From Ficedula albicollis (lineage: Eukaryota; Chordata; Aves; Passeriformes; Muscicapidae): a DNA stretch of 64,000 nt. The first letter of the stretch is position 1. Each line of letters opens with the position of its first letter. The DNA lies in the NCBI RefSeq assembly GCF_000247815.1, contig NC_021672.1, positions 72,553,084 through 72,617,083 of the forward strand. Direction: 5' to 3'. Shown piece by piece: positions 51,248-63,626 of this stretch. The notes under the pieces are model-generated. The model worked only from the letters and a program-made list of their open reading frames with translations, searched no databases and was not told the origin of the DNA. The translations under genes and the position numbers were made by a program.

Positions 51248-52244
51248 TAACCAAATGGCACAAGAAGCTTTAGACAGTTCTCCCCAAGAGGGCTGCACTT
51301 GCATATTGGAAGGAACAGTGTGATGAGTTCCTGGGACGATGGGTGACCTGAGGATCAGTCAGGGTGTCTGCCCCCAGACAGGCCTCTTGAAAACAGAATC
51401 CAAAATCCCTGCAAGTCTGTCACTATTTGCTTACACCCTGCAGAAGCTTAGCAGAAGAGATCCCTTAACCTGCAGCTTCAGAGTCAGTCCCATTAGTCTT
51501 TGCTACTTAACAAATCAAGTGGCATTCTTTTGGTCTGAGTGGGTTTTTAGGTTTACATTTGAATAAAAGCTTATCCTGCAAGTTAAAACTGAGGACAAAG
51601 CCCCTAAAGGTATAGCAGGAAGATGCATCCTCTGCAGTTTGTTGTGTCCACATTGATAGTGTCCCTTGCCTGCCCTGCAAATACTGCAGAGAGATCAAAA
51701 GCTGCTTCCACTGGAAGCCAACAGGAGCTCCCCCACTTCTACAGCATGACCACAGACCTCAAGTTTGGAGGAAGCAAGTCAGCCTACCCAAGAGACTGAG
51801 AGAAGGTCAGCTCTAAGTAGGAAAAAAAAGTGATAAAGTTATTTAACTTAAAGAGGTGGAGCTAAGTGATGTGTTGTGGATCCCCTGGACTTAATGCTAC
51901 TGAGGCTTCCGAGCTGGTGTCATTCCCCAGCCAAGTCCTGGTCAAGTACCTTCACTGTATCAGACACAAACTGAGTTCTGTTGCCTAGACCTGCTCCCTG
52001 CTCCCTCTGGGCCTGAGAGCTTGCTCTACCTGAGTCCAAGTGCTGGCTAAAATTTTATAAACACTTCCCCCTCCTCTTCTTTTTTGTTATGGCAATACAG
52101 ACTTGCATACATAAAGTTAAAGTAATACTGTTCTTGCAACCTTCCTCATGCTGAAATTATGCAATCCAAGCCAAATTAAAATCATGCACAGCTTCTGCCC
52201 TCACTAGGTAGAGTAGATATTGTGTCTTACCCCTCTCTGTTTCC

Positions 52245-53125
52245 TAGAATCACCTAGGTTTGGAAAAGACCTTTGAGATCAAGTCCAACCTATGACCAAA
52301 CATCTCCTTGCCAACCAGAGCATGGCAGTAAGTGCCACATCCAGCCTTTTCAATCAGCTCCAGGGATGGTGACTCCACCAGCACCCTGGGCAGCCCATTC
52401 CAATGCCCAGCCACCCTTTCTGTGAAGAACTTCTTCCCAATGTTCAAACTCAGCCTCCCTGGCACAGTTTAAGGCTGTGTCATCCTGTCCTGTCCCTGTT
52501 CCCTGGGAGAAGAGCCTGACCCACCTGGCTGCACCTTGCTTTCAGGTACTTGTGGAGTGACAGGCTCTCCCCTGAGCCTCCTGTTCTCCAGGCTGAACAC
52601 TCCCAGCTCCCTCAGCTGCTCCTTGTAGGACTTGTGCTCCAAACCCTTCACCAGCCTTGTTGCCCTTCTCTGGACTCCCTCCAGCATCTCAACATCCCTC
52701 CTAAACTGAGGGGCCCAGGACTGGACACAGGACTTGAGGTGCAGCCTCACCAGTGCCGAGTACAGGGGGACAATCACTGCCCTGCTCCTGCTGGCCACAC
52801 TATTCCTGATCCAGCTTCTTGGCCACCTGGGCACACTGCTGGCTTGTGTCCAGCCTGCTGTCCATCAGTCCCCTTAGGTCTCTTCCTGCCTGGCTACTGT
52901 CCCCATCCTGTAGCACTTCAGGGGCTTGTGCCCGAAGTGTAGGACCAGGCACTTGGTCTTGTTGAATTGGACTCAATTTACCAATCCAGTCTGGCCAGGT
53001 GCCTCCCAGAGCCTTCCTACCCTCCAGCAGACCAACACTTGCACCCAACTTGGTGTCATCTGCATATTTGCTAATGTTCAACTGGATCCCCTCATCCAGA
53101 TCATCAATAAAGATACCAAACAGGA
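52245..53125 (-). mobile_element. CR1 LINE fragment with reverse-transcriptase tail
   Basis: The minus strand reads, with breaks, as the last part of the CR1 reverse transcriptase: FIDDLDEGIQLNISKYADDT (palm domain, YADD core), [40 protein letters not shown] and HWNGLPRVLVESPSLELI. The 3' end is TAGAATCACCTAGG on the + strand. It is 5' truncated at about 53125 and contains frameshifts, so it is inactive. Confidence 0.92.
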
Positions 53126-56100
53126 ATTTTTCACTGGGAAACACTTTATCCCTGTGTGCTCCAACATGAGCAGACATAAATAGAGCCCAGAATATGACAT
53201 TCTACTGAAGTCCTGGGCTTTCTGATGCCTGGAGACATCAGAAATGACACCTGGGCCAGCCATGTGCACCTCTTCACCCCACTCCCCCATTTCACAGCAA
53301 AACATTCTAGTAATTACACTTTGAAACTCTGTAACAGGAACTTGGTCTGGCTTTGTGAATGAGTGACTGCAGTGCCAGAAGCACTGCTAGTTTTTTTCCA
53401 GAATAGTGTAAGATCTGTCTTAGTAGGGCTTTGCCAGTAGTGGCATAACTCTGTAACTGACATTAAATATAGGGAAGATTTATAACCTCACATTATTTTA
53501 TCTATTAAAATAATTAAGATGAAAGAAGACCAAATTTCAGCAGCTTGCTTGTTTAGTACTAGTTAAACATTTCATTTGTGACCATTAGAAAGAACTGATT
53601 AGTTTAAAAATTCAGTCCAAAGTTTTAGCCTAGCTGTTGATCAGCACTATGGGGGAAGGAAGGAAATGGGATTCTGGCAGCAAAACTTGTCTGTATAAGA
53701 GCACTCAGAACTGCAGCTTCCACCTGGCCCTTGAGCTGCAGCTGCCTGAGAGTGAAAAACGAAGCCTTCACAAACAGCAAGGATGGGTTACTGTAGTACT
53801 GACCTGCCCCACAGCCTGGATCTTCTGAAGAAGCTCAAGGGACTCAGGAGGCAGAGCCCACCAGGCTCCACCTGGCACACAAGTGCTGCAACATGGGCTG
53901 GGACCTGGCTCTGCATCTGCATTTTGGGCTTTTGGGCAACAGAGGAACTTTCTTTGCTCTCAGCCTCTTGTTCCTGCAGTGCCCACTGAAGAAAGACCTT
54001 GCTCAGCTCCCAGCCACAATGCCCAACTAAACATTGCTTAAAATTAAGCACAGCTGAATTTAAATTGCACCTTACCTTGAAAGCCTTTCCTTGTCAGCTC
54101 CTTTCACTGCAGCTCCACTGCAGTTCCTTAAGTATTTCCCACTTTTTCTCATAGATCCAGTCCTCTGCTGCTTTAGCATCTCAGCTTTAGAGTATGCTAA
54201 GGATAAAGTGAAGACAGAATGGGTCTAAGGTAGATATTTTGTTAAAGTACAGGCCACTCGAGGACAGATATTGAGGCACTTCTGGGAAGGGGATGAGCAA
54301 CACAAGTGAAAGTAATTCTATATGCCCTTTTGCAAGTCTATAGCTCTTGTCTTCCCTCTGCCAGCTACAAGAGATCCATAAAGAGAGGTTCTATCACACC
54401 TTCTGGGGTAATTGGACCCTGCAGTTTAAGATTACTATAATATACTTGAAGATGGTGGGAAGAAAACTTCCATTTTCTAATTCACACCTCTTAAGAGAGC
54501 AGCCTCTCACTCAGGTCTGTAGGAACACTGCCATCTGAGCTTATCCACCCTTTGGTGATCCCAGCTCTGACCCCAGGACTCCAAACTCTGCAAACTCAAC
54601 CCCACTGACCTTTTAAACTAGTTTTTTAAACTAACTTCTAAAAAGCTGACCTTTTTAACTAGTAGAGTGTTCCCAGAGGAAAGAAACTCCTATAGGAAAT
54701 TTTCTGAACATGCGAAATTCAATTTCAGTTCCAATTCTCGCTGACTTGCCAAATCTAAGACTTGAGAAGGAGAAGAACATTATAAAGAAAGGACCAAGCA
54801 ACCAAAACGTATGGTGTAACTAATGCTCCATGAGATGTAGCAACACACCAGATACTCAAGGCTTCTGCCTGACCATGAAAATGCCTCACACAATCATTTC
54901 TTTTCTTTACTACTGCTGCCACCTTCTCACTGCTGTGCATGGAAGCTTTTGTGACACTAAGTTTGGAACTTCTTCCCTTGCCAGCCTGGATTTATTCCTG
55001 TCTGTCCTCTACCCATCTCCACATTACTACTGAAACAACCCCACCCACAGAGAAGATGAAGTAACACCAGCCTTGCCTGCACCCTCCTCCCATTGGTACA
55101 AAAGTTACTCAGTGTCCACAGAATCCATCTCTGCTTCAGAGTAACCTGCTGTGTGGCTAGAGGTGGGGCTGTACCAAAAGTAGGTTCATTGTTTTCATAA
55201 GGAGGGGATGTAGGTTAAGAACAGTTCTCTCCAACAAGAACTCAAAGCCATCATCAAAGCAGCAGGAGAGGGGCAGCCCTGCCCTGACTGACCAAGGAAT
55301 AAAGCTGCCCCTGCTGCCTCAGAGACTGTACCACTCCCTGACAAACACACGTGAAACAAAACTGTTCCTGCACGTTGGCGACAAATGGAGCATAAAGAGA
55401 CCTCTCCTCCATGTGGGGGAAGCTCCTGCAAGGGGCCAGGAGAGGGAACTGCTGTGGTGGGAAGGCAGACACCAGAGTCCGTGGCATGAGGAGATCCCAG
55501 CGACAGCGACCCCTTCTGGGGACACAACACAGCAACAAGTACCAGCAGGGAACCAGAAAGGGGAAAAAAAAAAAGTCAGTTCCATTTTGCATTGAGATAA
55601 AAAGATTTGCGTTTTTTTTTTTTTTTTTTTTTCTGATAAGGCCAACCTGCTATGTTTTGTACATGGAAGAAGAGAAATCAATGATCAACAGTGCAGTCCA
55701 GAGCTCCCAAGTTCAGTCCACAGCAGCAGTATATACACAACCCTTCCTCTTAATACTCAACTTCACACACACACAGTTCAAAAACCAGTAAGTTTTCTAG
55801 AAAATCCATTTCACAAAAGCTTACACAAAAATAATTCCTCAGAATCTGACACATTCTGACTAACTTTCCAGCATCCTGGGATAGGAAAATGCAGCAAGAA
55901 TATCCTAAAATAGAGAATATGCTAAGATCTCTCCATTCTGAGATCCCTTAAGAAACAGGCTCATCAGGAGATGTACTCTTGATATGGTTACTTAGAACTA
56001 AAAGTACCTTGTCTTTGTGCTTTGTGAAGAGTCCCATAAGCTCAGGTTTCGTTTTTTACATTATCACGAGTTCCCTTTCACCTTCCTCCATCTGGTCTAA

Positions 56101-57498
56101 GCCACAGTGTCAGCACCAACCCTCAGAGATGCATCCACAGCTGTGCCCGGGAAGCCCAAGGTGCTGCCTACAGAGCTGCAGTATGGACAAGGACAGACAC
56201 ACAAACGTGCTGAAAGAGGAACACTTGCAGCTGGATCCCACTAGGGATAGGGCAATACTTGAAAGGCTTCTCTCCACACACAGCTGAAGTGTGACTGCAG
56301 GAAGGGGGATTTCCTTTTTTTGCCCAAATAAATTGCTCATCACTTGTGAACCTGTAAGTTTAGCTAATTACAGATTCACAGTCACAAAAGAGACTGCACT
56401 GAACACCACTCTGGGCCACGTCAGGAACAAGCAGATAGAGATGTTTAATGCTCTTTTGCTCAGTTACTAGAATCCATTGCTTTATGTATCTGGGATTCTG
56501 ACACAGGCAAGACCAAGTTAGGACTAAATACACTCTGTGCTTAACTTGGGAAAGAAAATGCAGACTGCAGCGTGACACAGGACAGCAGAGCGTTTAACGT
56601 CTCAATTGCACTTGAGGCACTGGCCTTGCTTCCACATGGTTTTGCTGGATTTTTGCTGAATACACCCCAGATATCAGAGTACTGATCCCAACAGCACCGT
56701 GTCCAGCATGAATTTCATACCTCTGGTAACTGAAGAGTTTGCAGTAAAGTGGGCTGGGCAGGAGCAGAGCAAATGGATTCTCAAACCAGCAAAAAGCAGT
56801 GTCCCTCCCATCCCCCTGGGCAGCACCTCTGCCCCAGGAACCACCAGGATGCTCAGAGATAGAGAGGCAGCATCTTCACAGGATGGGGCTCCAGTAAACG
56901 GTAGGGGCCAAAAGACTGTGAGCCAAGAGGTAAGAAGAAGCACTGTCCCACTGGGGCTTAGGAGGAACCTGGAAGGTTATGAGGAGCAGTGCTGTACCTG
57001 AGAGGAAGCTGAGACAAAAGGGACACCAGCCTCTCGCTACAGGACTCAGGTTGGCTAATGTTTGTTAGGAGGGGCTCAGGGGCACAACGGGAAGTGACAA
57101 GACAGCACAGCTGCAATAGCGGTCAATCTGAGAAGCCAAAATCTCCAGGGGTTGGTGGCAGCTGGCTCTCCCCTTCCCCTGGGGATTCTCTGTTCCAGTT
57201 CCTAGAGTATGAGCACCCCTTTCTTCAGCACCTGCACTTTAAGTTCTTAAATTTGCAGATTTTTTTTGTTTTTTTAAAAATACCCCTGGTACTTTTAATC
57301 ATGAAATCCAATTCCCCGCCCCGATTCTACTAAAAACATGATTGTCCATAGCTGGAGGCTTATTGAACAACCTCACCTCATCACCACTGAGTTACTCAAA
57401 TGTCCAATTAAACAGCAGGCAGCTCAACCTTTAGGTAACACAACTACAAAAATTGGATGTGCTCTCTTCTCTCCCCCCTCCTCCTCAAGAGAGCTCTG

Positions 57499-58299
57499 TT
57501 ACTTTTTCCTAAGCGCCAGCGCTACTCCGACTGCCACAGCCAATATAGCGACTGCAGCAGCCCCGCCATACAGCAGTATAGATTTCCCTTCTGGCAATAG
57601 GATAGGCTTCTCCTCTGCAGCTGAGGATTTCTCTTCTATTTCTTCCAAATGGCCCTCTTTCCCCACTTTTTTTTCCCCTGGAAGCAGTATTTTCTCAGGT
57701 GCTGGTGCAGCCTTTTCTTCCGATGGGGCTAACTTTGGGACAGGTTTACTTAACACGGGGATTTCAGGTTCTTCAGCTGCTTTTCCCTTTTCCTCCTGTT
57801 TTGTACGCAGAAGTGTGGAGGGATGTGCTTTTTCAGCAGCAGCAATTTCAGGAGGTTTTATTTCCTGTAAAGAAGCAGAGGTTTCTGGAAACGCTGCCTG
57901 CGTGGTCTCTGCAGCGCCGGCCGGCACCACCGCTTCCTCAATCCCCTCTGGAATCTCTTCCTTCTCCACGTGAACGATGTCAGAGTTGGAAGAGTTGTTC
58001 TCACTCCTCTCTTCGCCCCCTCCGTTGCTGTCCAGGCTTTTGACCTCTTCAGGATCCATAGCCACCTGCTGCCAGGACTCAGGTCCCAGGGAGACCGGCA
58101 GGCTCTCCGTGTGCCAGCTCTGGCTCGCCGACAGGGACACGGGCAGGCTCTCCGACTGCCACGACGTGGTCACGGTGGGGGACTCTGGGGGGCTCACCTG
58201 CCCTGAGTTGTCGCTGGTCAGGATGTAGATGTCATTGCTGTCCTCTGCAATGAGCCCAGGATACTCTTCCTCTTCGGATTCCAAAGTGAAAACGGTTCC
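57499..58299 (-). CDS. BCL2L13: BCL2L13 (BCL-RAMBO) terminal coding exon
   Basis: An 801-nt exon on the minus strand, entered at CCCGTAG|GGA in phase 0, encoding 266 residues and a stop. BCL2L13 is an outer-mitochondrial-membrane BCL-2-family protein, a mitophagy receptor and regulator of mitochondrial fission and apoptosis. Its BH domains are in upstream exons outside the window. Seen here are the acidic opening FTLESEEEEYPG; two copies of an internal motif (SWQSESLPVSL and SWHTESLPVSL); WQQV at exon residues 76-79, the place of the LC3-interacting WQQI motif of mammals; a low-complexity Glu/Pro/Ala linker; and a C-terminal membrane anchor ILLYGGAAAVAILAVAVGVA ending LALRKK. The linker looks more diverged than the two ends. 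The gene converges on BID, as in mammals. Confidence 0.95.
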   Translation of the reverse strand, partial: GTVFTLESEEEEYPGLIAEDSNDIYILTSDNSGQVSPPESPTVTTSWQSESLPVSLSASQSWHTESLPVSLGPESWQQVAMDPEEVKSLDSNGGGEERSENNSSNSDIVHVEKEEIPEGIEEAVVPAGAAETTQAAFPETSASLQEIKPPEIAAAEKAHPSTLLRTKQEEKGKAAEEPEIPVLSKPVPKLAPSEEKAAPAPEKILLPGEKKVGKEGHLEEIEEKSSAAEEKPILLPEGKSILLYGGAAAVAILAVAVGVALALRKK

Positions 58300-58590
58300 C
58301 TACGGGCAAAAAAGAGGATACAACATGTGAGTGATGCCTTCAGCAGTCCCTCCCCTGCACGGGACGGAACAGAACAGGACACCTGGAAACTTGGTGAGCT
58401 GAAAGAAAGATGAGAGGGCCTCTGCAGGAGCAGTAGTTTCCTGACCTACATTTCAGTAAAGATTACAGAACCCAGCTGGTCCAGCTGGCATGGCCAGAGA
58501 ATGGAACCCCTTACATGAGCTTTGTTGGCAGCTCCTCCTTTCCCTGTTTTGATATCACCAAAACACATGATAAAAAAAACCTAGCAAACT

Positions 58591-58772
58591 ACTAAAAAAA
58601 TAGTTATCATCTTGTCAGGTTAAAAATGACCACATTGTTATTAACCTGACAAGATCCCACACTAAAAAAATAGTTATCATCTTGTCAGGTTATAAATGAC
58701 CACACTGTTATTAACCTGACAAGATACCAAAAAAATGACCACATTGTTATTAACCTGACAAGATCCCACAGT
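58591..58772. repeat. 2.6-copy 70-bp tandem repeat, each unit a hairpin
   Basis: Units at 58591-58660 and 58661-58730 are followed by a partial third to about 58772. Each full unit has 14-base inverted arms, ATCTTGTCAGGTTA and TAACCTGACAAGAT (58609-58622 with 58642-58655; 58679-58692 with 58712-58725). The loop is about 19 bases. Confidence 0.9.
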
Positions 58773-59209
58773 CTGAAAACTGCAACAGAACAAAGAAAAA
58801 GGAAGCAAACAAAAACACATGATCCCAGCTGAATACCACTCCTTTCTGTGCAAATGCTCTCTATGGCTTGTCCATTTTCATCTAACAGTGTTCCTCTTGC
58901 ATTAATTTGATCCCATTTCCAATGCTATGTGAAGACTGTATTTCTGCTTTGTACCAACAAGCTGAAATCTACAGCAGTTCTAGTCTTTTACTGCAACTTT
59001 AGCCATTCTTAAATAAGTTCACTTTAGAAGACTGCCATCATAACTTTGGCTACACAACAGAAGTTGAAACAACCAACCAAGCACAGACACCCAGACATGG
59101 TGAGAAGGTTTGCTTGCTTTTTATTTCGCCAGGAAAATTCTGTTGGCATCCTAAAAATTTGACAATGGGTTTCAGCTGGAGACACTGCACGTGTAGAATA
59201 CTGATTCCC

Positions 59210-59496
59210 TTTGATCAGCCCCAGTTCATGAACTGGGCTCAATGTTCCATGGTCTGGAATATCCTTTTGGATATGTGGAATATCCTGTCTGGGGTCAGCT
59301 GCCCTGGCCATGCTCCCTCCCAGCCTCTTGTGCCTCTCCTCACTGGCAGAGCATGCAACACTGAAAAGTCCTTGATTTTGCACTGCTTAGCAACAACTAA
59401 AACATCAGTGGGTTATCAATGTTCCTCTCATTCTAAAGCCAAAACACAGCTCTGTACCAGCTAGGAAGAAAATTAACTCTATTCCAGCTGAAACAA
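59210..59496 (-). mobile_element. Endogenous retrovirus LTR fragment (songbird ERVL-type, probable)
   Basis: On the minus strand the order is GAATAGAGTTAATTTTCTTC, CAGAGCTGTGTTTTGG, TGATAACCCACTGATG, TTTTAGTTGTTGCTAAGCAG, AGTCAAGGACTTTTCAG and then GGATATTCCAGACC. I recall this order from an abundant songbird LTR. The lower-coordinate (3') part is degraded or missing. Only non-coding LTR sequence is present. Family naming is from memory and needs a repeat-library search. Confidence 0.5.
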
Positions 59497-60627
59497 GGAC
59501 AAAGAGATGGAGGCAGAGAAAAACTCCAAAGCTTCCTATGACATAAAATAGAAGTCTGTGAAATAATTAACCAAGATTCAGTAACTTTCTTGTTTATAAC
59601 AAGAATGATTTGAACATTCTATCAAGTGCTGCAGTGCTGGGAGCCCCTTCTGTGCAAATTCCAAACTTTCCTCTACAGTCCATTATGACAAAAAATTCCA
59701 TTCATTCTTTCTCCCTGCTCCCTTCCACACACAACAGTTTTCCCAAAGCACTCTGAGCAGTTGTCCCTTTTTTAAACCCTTCCCCACAGCTGTGAATTTG
59801 GGGTTTGATTCCTACCTCATTTCCCATTCCAAGATACCTACTTAGTTGTTTCACAACTTTTTATGGATCCACACAGTGACCTGCATCAGGAATTCATCCC
59901 AGTTAAAAACAAACACACTTTTTATTTTGTGGAGATGTTTCTAACCTCAGCCCATGGAATTTTGGAAGATATTTAGACATGGGCAAAGGAATATTACAGA
60001 ACGTTTGGAAAGGAACTTTTCTTCATAAATGCCTTTAATTTGCTCGGATGTGGGAAACATCATCCAGCTTGGTAAGATGTTCAGGAACTAAAGTGAAACA
60101 ATGCAAAGAGTTCCTCAAGGAAAGGGTTAAAAGCAATTAAGCTGTTCACTAACCATTTGAGGATCACCACAAAGTCTAATTCAGAATGTAATAAAAATGA
60201 GTAAAGCATTACATGTGTGAAAATATTCAGACACCAACCACATGCCAAACCCAAAGCAAGCTCTGCTCTGCAAGCAGTCACTGACAATTCAAGACTCCAG
60301 TACCTTTCTGAAAGTCATGTTCCACTAGAACTGATCTTGTTTTTTTTAATGCTGCTCAGGTCATTAAAACAAAACAGAGCTTTACACATAGGAGGAAATA
60401 CTCTCACTGGAATATAAGCCATCAGCAGACACCTATGATCAAAGTTAATCTTTTATTTCCACAGGTGACACAGACTCAGAAAAACTGCAATTAAACAACA
60501 AAATAATTAGGGGCAAAACCTGCAGTCTCACAAACGTCTATACTATCCTCCTCTCTATTCAGCTCTCCACTTCCACAGATCAGGCTGAATTTATTTCCTG
60601 TCCACACCACATCACAATACACTAGAC

Positions 60628-61096
60628 CTGTGGTGTGACATGAGAAGAAAGAATAGGGACACACACCACTGATAACTGCTCTGCTCTTAACATTCCAACG
60701 GAAGTGCACACATGCTGCTGTGACTCACTCAAAAAAATATTCCAAAAACACACTATGCTGCTGAGGATTTGTGAGCTCTGGTTATTGTTGCAAAAAAAAA
60801 AAAACACACCAACAAGGGCTACACTGAGAGGCCTCAAGTCCCCCGAAGTCACACACTGTGCACTGTGGTGTGACATGAGAAGAAAGAATAGGGACACACA
60901 CCACTGATAACTGCTCTGCTCTTAACATTCCAACGGAAGTGCACACATGCTGCTGTGACTCACTCAAAAAAATATTCCAAAAACACACTATGCTGCTGAG
61001 GATTTGTGAGCTCTGGTTATTGTTGCAAAAAAAAAAAAAAAACACCAAGGGCTACACTGAGAGGCCTGAAGTCCCCCGAAGTCACACACTGTGCCA
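60628..61096. repeat. Tandem duplication, 2 x ~235 bp
   Basis: 60628-60862 is repeated from 60863. Both contain GTGTGACATGAGAAGAAAG and an A-run, which differs in length between the copies. A few substitutions are present. Confidence 0.93.
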
Positions 61097-62153
61097 AGAG
61101 GCTTCGAGCCATGACTCAGCAGCCCACAGAGGAGAGGGTGGAGCCACCTGTAGTCAGTGGGGACAGCAGGTACAGAGACTGCCCTGAAATTAAAGCCATC
61201 CTGATACTTCTAAGTATGTGCTTTCACTGGAGACTTGCTTCTCAAAAAATACAGGCGAGATCTGGGCGCATCTGGAGGGTAACATGCAGGATAAACTGCT
61301 TTGGAGAGGGTCAGGAAATGAAGGGATGGTTACACAAGGAACATGGGCCATCCTCATAATTTCAAATACCTCATTAATACCAACACTACGCACGCAGCCT
61401 GCCTTCAGCAGGGGGGAGGAGGGCCAGAGGGGCTCAAGAGTTTTATTGTTCCTTTTCTCACGCCAAGTGCACTGACCTCAAAAGAGCTGTCAGCTGCTGG
61501 CTCCCTGTAAATCAGAGCCTTGTGCAGCCTGGCTGATTCCTTTCTGTCTTTACAGACAATTTCCCTTCCGTGTCACTTCTCAGGGACACGACTCCCCAGG
61601 CTTGGAGAGACAGTGGCTGGGAAGGTGGGGCAGAGCTGACACACTGGCACTGGGTAATTCCAGCACTTTTTCGTTAAAAGCTCATGAAGCTTTAATTGAA
61701 AATCCAGACAGTAATGGGCATCATTTAGGATACATGATTAATATTTCTTGAGCTGAATTAAGACTTAATACATAAAGGCAAGCGGATAAAGCTGGGATTT
61801 TGTGCCAGTTCAGTTGAGGTTTGCACTTTGGTGTTTTTTTTTTCGTTTTAAAGCGGGTGTGATAAAAACTGAATGACATTTAGGACAATTCTCTTGATTC
61901 ATCTGCAGATGTGACCTAGAAGCAAAGCTCCAACAGGCAGATTATTCCAGGACAGGATGGGACATGTGGAAGGATTTTTAATAACATGAGGAGGCCTTAT
62001 ATAAGCCCTACACTTTGGATTTAATAGTAAGTAAGGAATGTATGTAAGCATTTCTTTATCTGCTTTTTTTATTGTAAATAGACAGTACACTGCTTCAAAC
62101 CAGAAACATCAGAGTTGCTTTTTTTCATATTTGCTCTCGGTGGGACCTCCAAA

Positions 62154-62480
62154 TGTTACTGTGTAAGGGTTACAGAGTGGCGAAAGGACACAATAACATG
62201 GCACTCTCTTGCATGGTGCAAGAAAGAGAGCATTTATTGAAGAAAACCATGGCTTTAAATAAAAGAGTTGTTGTGCAAAACAAAGCAGAAAAGATTCATT
62301 GGTCAAATAAGGAAACACCTCTTTGGAAACATGCTTTAAGCAAAACATCACATCTCTCACGCACCCTGCAGGTGCATAATCTTTGTTTTAATTCCTTGAC
62401 CTTGTAAAGGCCTGAGAAAGGCAAGGCTAGAGCAGCTTGAGAACAAAGCTGCTTTCTTGGTTCCCAGCTGTATCCTAACA
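62154..62480 (-). mobile_element. Endogenous retrovirus LTR with tRNA primer site
   Basis: On the minus strand a 327-bp block starts TGTTAGGATACAG and ends ACACAGTAACA (TG...CA ends). It contains a CCAAT motif, a TTTATTTAAAG box and AATAAATGCTCTCTTTC, in LTR order. Two bases beyond its end is TGGAGGTCCCACCGAGAG (62151-62134). This differs at about three positions from an 18-base tRNA-Thr-type primer-binding site. It is therefore a 5' LTR followed by the start of an internal region that is quickly lost. No viral gene is present. Confidence 0.6.
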
Positions 62481-63534
62481 ACAACTTGGGAGTGCTTTTC
62501 CTCATCCAGCATACTTAGAGAACCATGAGGTGTGGTAGAGAAGCTGGAGTCCCTCCCTGCAGCCTCCTGCCACTCCTGATCCCAACCACTGCAACCTGAA
62601 GGAAGAGCTGGCACAACTTTTGAGGGGACAGGGAACTGCACAATTCCCTGCTTGGCTAGAACACAGCAAGAATGGCCACATCCCATGAGGCAGTCTTGAA
62701 GAAAAGATCTGCTACTGAAATCAATCACTATCCTCAGCCTATGGGGTTTGACCCAGGAATGTTCCACGATGCTTCTACAAGTGACAGGAAGCACTGTTAA
62801 CAAATGTGGCACGCTTGCCCTCAGGCCAGTATGCTACACTGAACAGGATGGTAACAAAATGGAAAAAAAGTCTGAAAGCTCCCACAATAATATAGTACTG
62901 AACTGTTACTTAAAAACACCTTACGATTTAAAGACAGCAGACATAACAAAACCTCTCCCAAAACATAGAAACTGACTCTTAAGTTGTCTATATTATGTCT
63001 ATTATGTTTTCTGTATCTTTCATTGTTTCCCAATATGTCTATCATTAAGTGTATACAAACAAACAGGCTCATTACCTACAGTATACATTTGCTAAACAGC
63101 AAAACCTTTAACTACACATAAGAGAAAAAAATCCTTATTTAACAAAATAATAATTTCAGCATGATTTATGCAAAGCTGCTGCTGGTGCCAAGATATATTC
63201 AAATCAAAATTCTGACTGTCTCAAAGATAAAAGCAACTCTTTTCTCTGAAAAAGCAGTAGGAGCAGTAACACACACTGCATCTGTAATGGAGATGAGATT
63301 AGATTAGAACAGAAGAGATCCCCATTAAGGTGTCCAATAGAGCATTTAGAGCAGACTTTGAATGTCCTGCCCTGTCCTCCAAAGACCAGGAAAATGCAAA
63401 ACAGCTGTGTCTAACTGCTGTTGAAGCTTCTTCCAGGGCTTGGTTTTAAGTGTTCTTAAACTGGTCTCTCTGGTCCAGTTCTTAAAGTAGAAACAAGGAA
63501 TGATGTGGATAGGCAACTCACACAAAACTCATTT

Positions 63535-63626
63535 CTGAAGGTACAAAAAAAAGCCCACCTGAAAAATATATAGATCAACTCTGAAGGTACAAAAAAAAGC
63601 CCACCTGAAAAATATATAGATCAACT
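63535..63626. repeat. Tandem duplication, 2 x 46 bp
   Basis: 63535-63580 is repeated exactly at 63581-63626, beginning CTGAAGGTACAAAAAAAAGC. Confidence 0.95.

Larger units (their letters stand above)
50876..57498 (-). other. BCL2L13: Tail-to-tail region, probable long BCL2L13 3'UTR
   Basis: No exon is recognised between the BID end and the BCL2L13 stop. On the minus strand AATAAA occurs at 51242-51247 and 51104-51109, just short of the BID 3' end. That would give a BCL2L13 3'UTR of about 6.3 kb containing the CR1 copy at 52245-53125 and a T-run near 55612-55632. The extent is inferred; nearer signals such as 54988-54993 may be used instead. Confidence 0.45.

Noticed and set aside
52550..52942. 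+ strand open frame
   Set aside because: Antisense of the CR1 reverse-transcriptase tail.
57338..57973. 211-codon + strand open frame over BCL2L13
   Set aside because: Antisense shadow of the strongly biased BCL2L13 coding exon.
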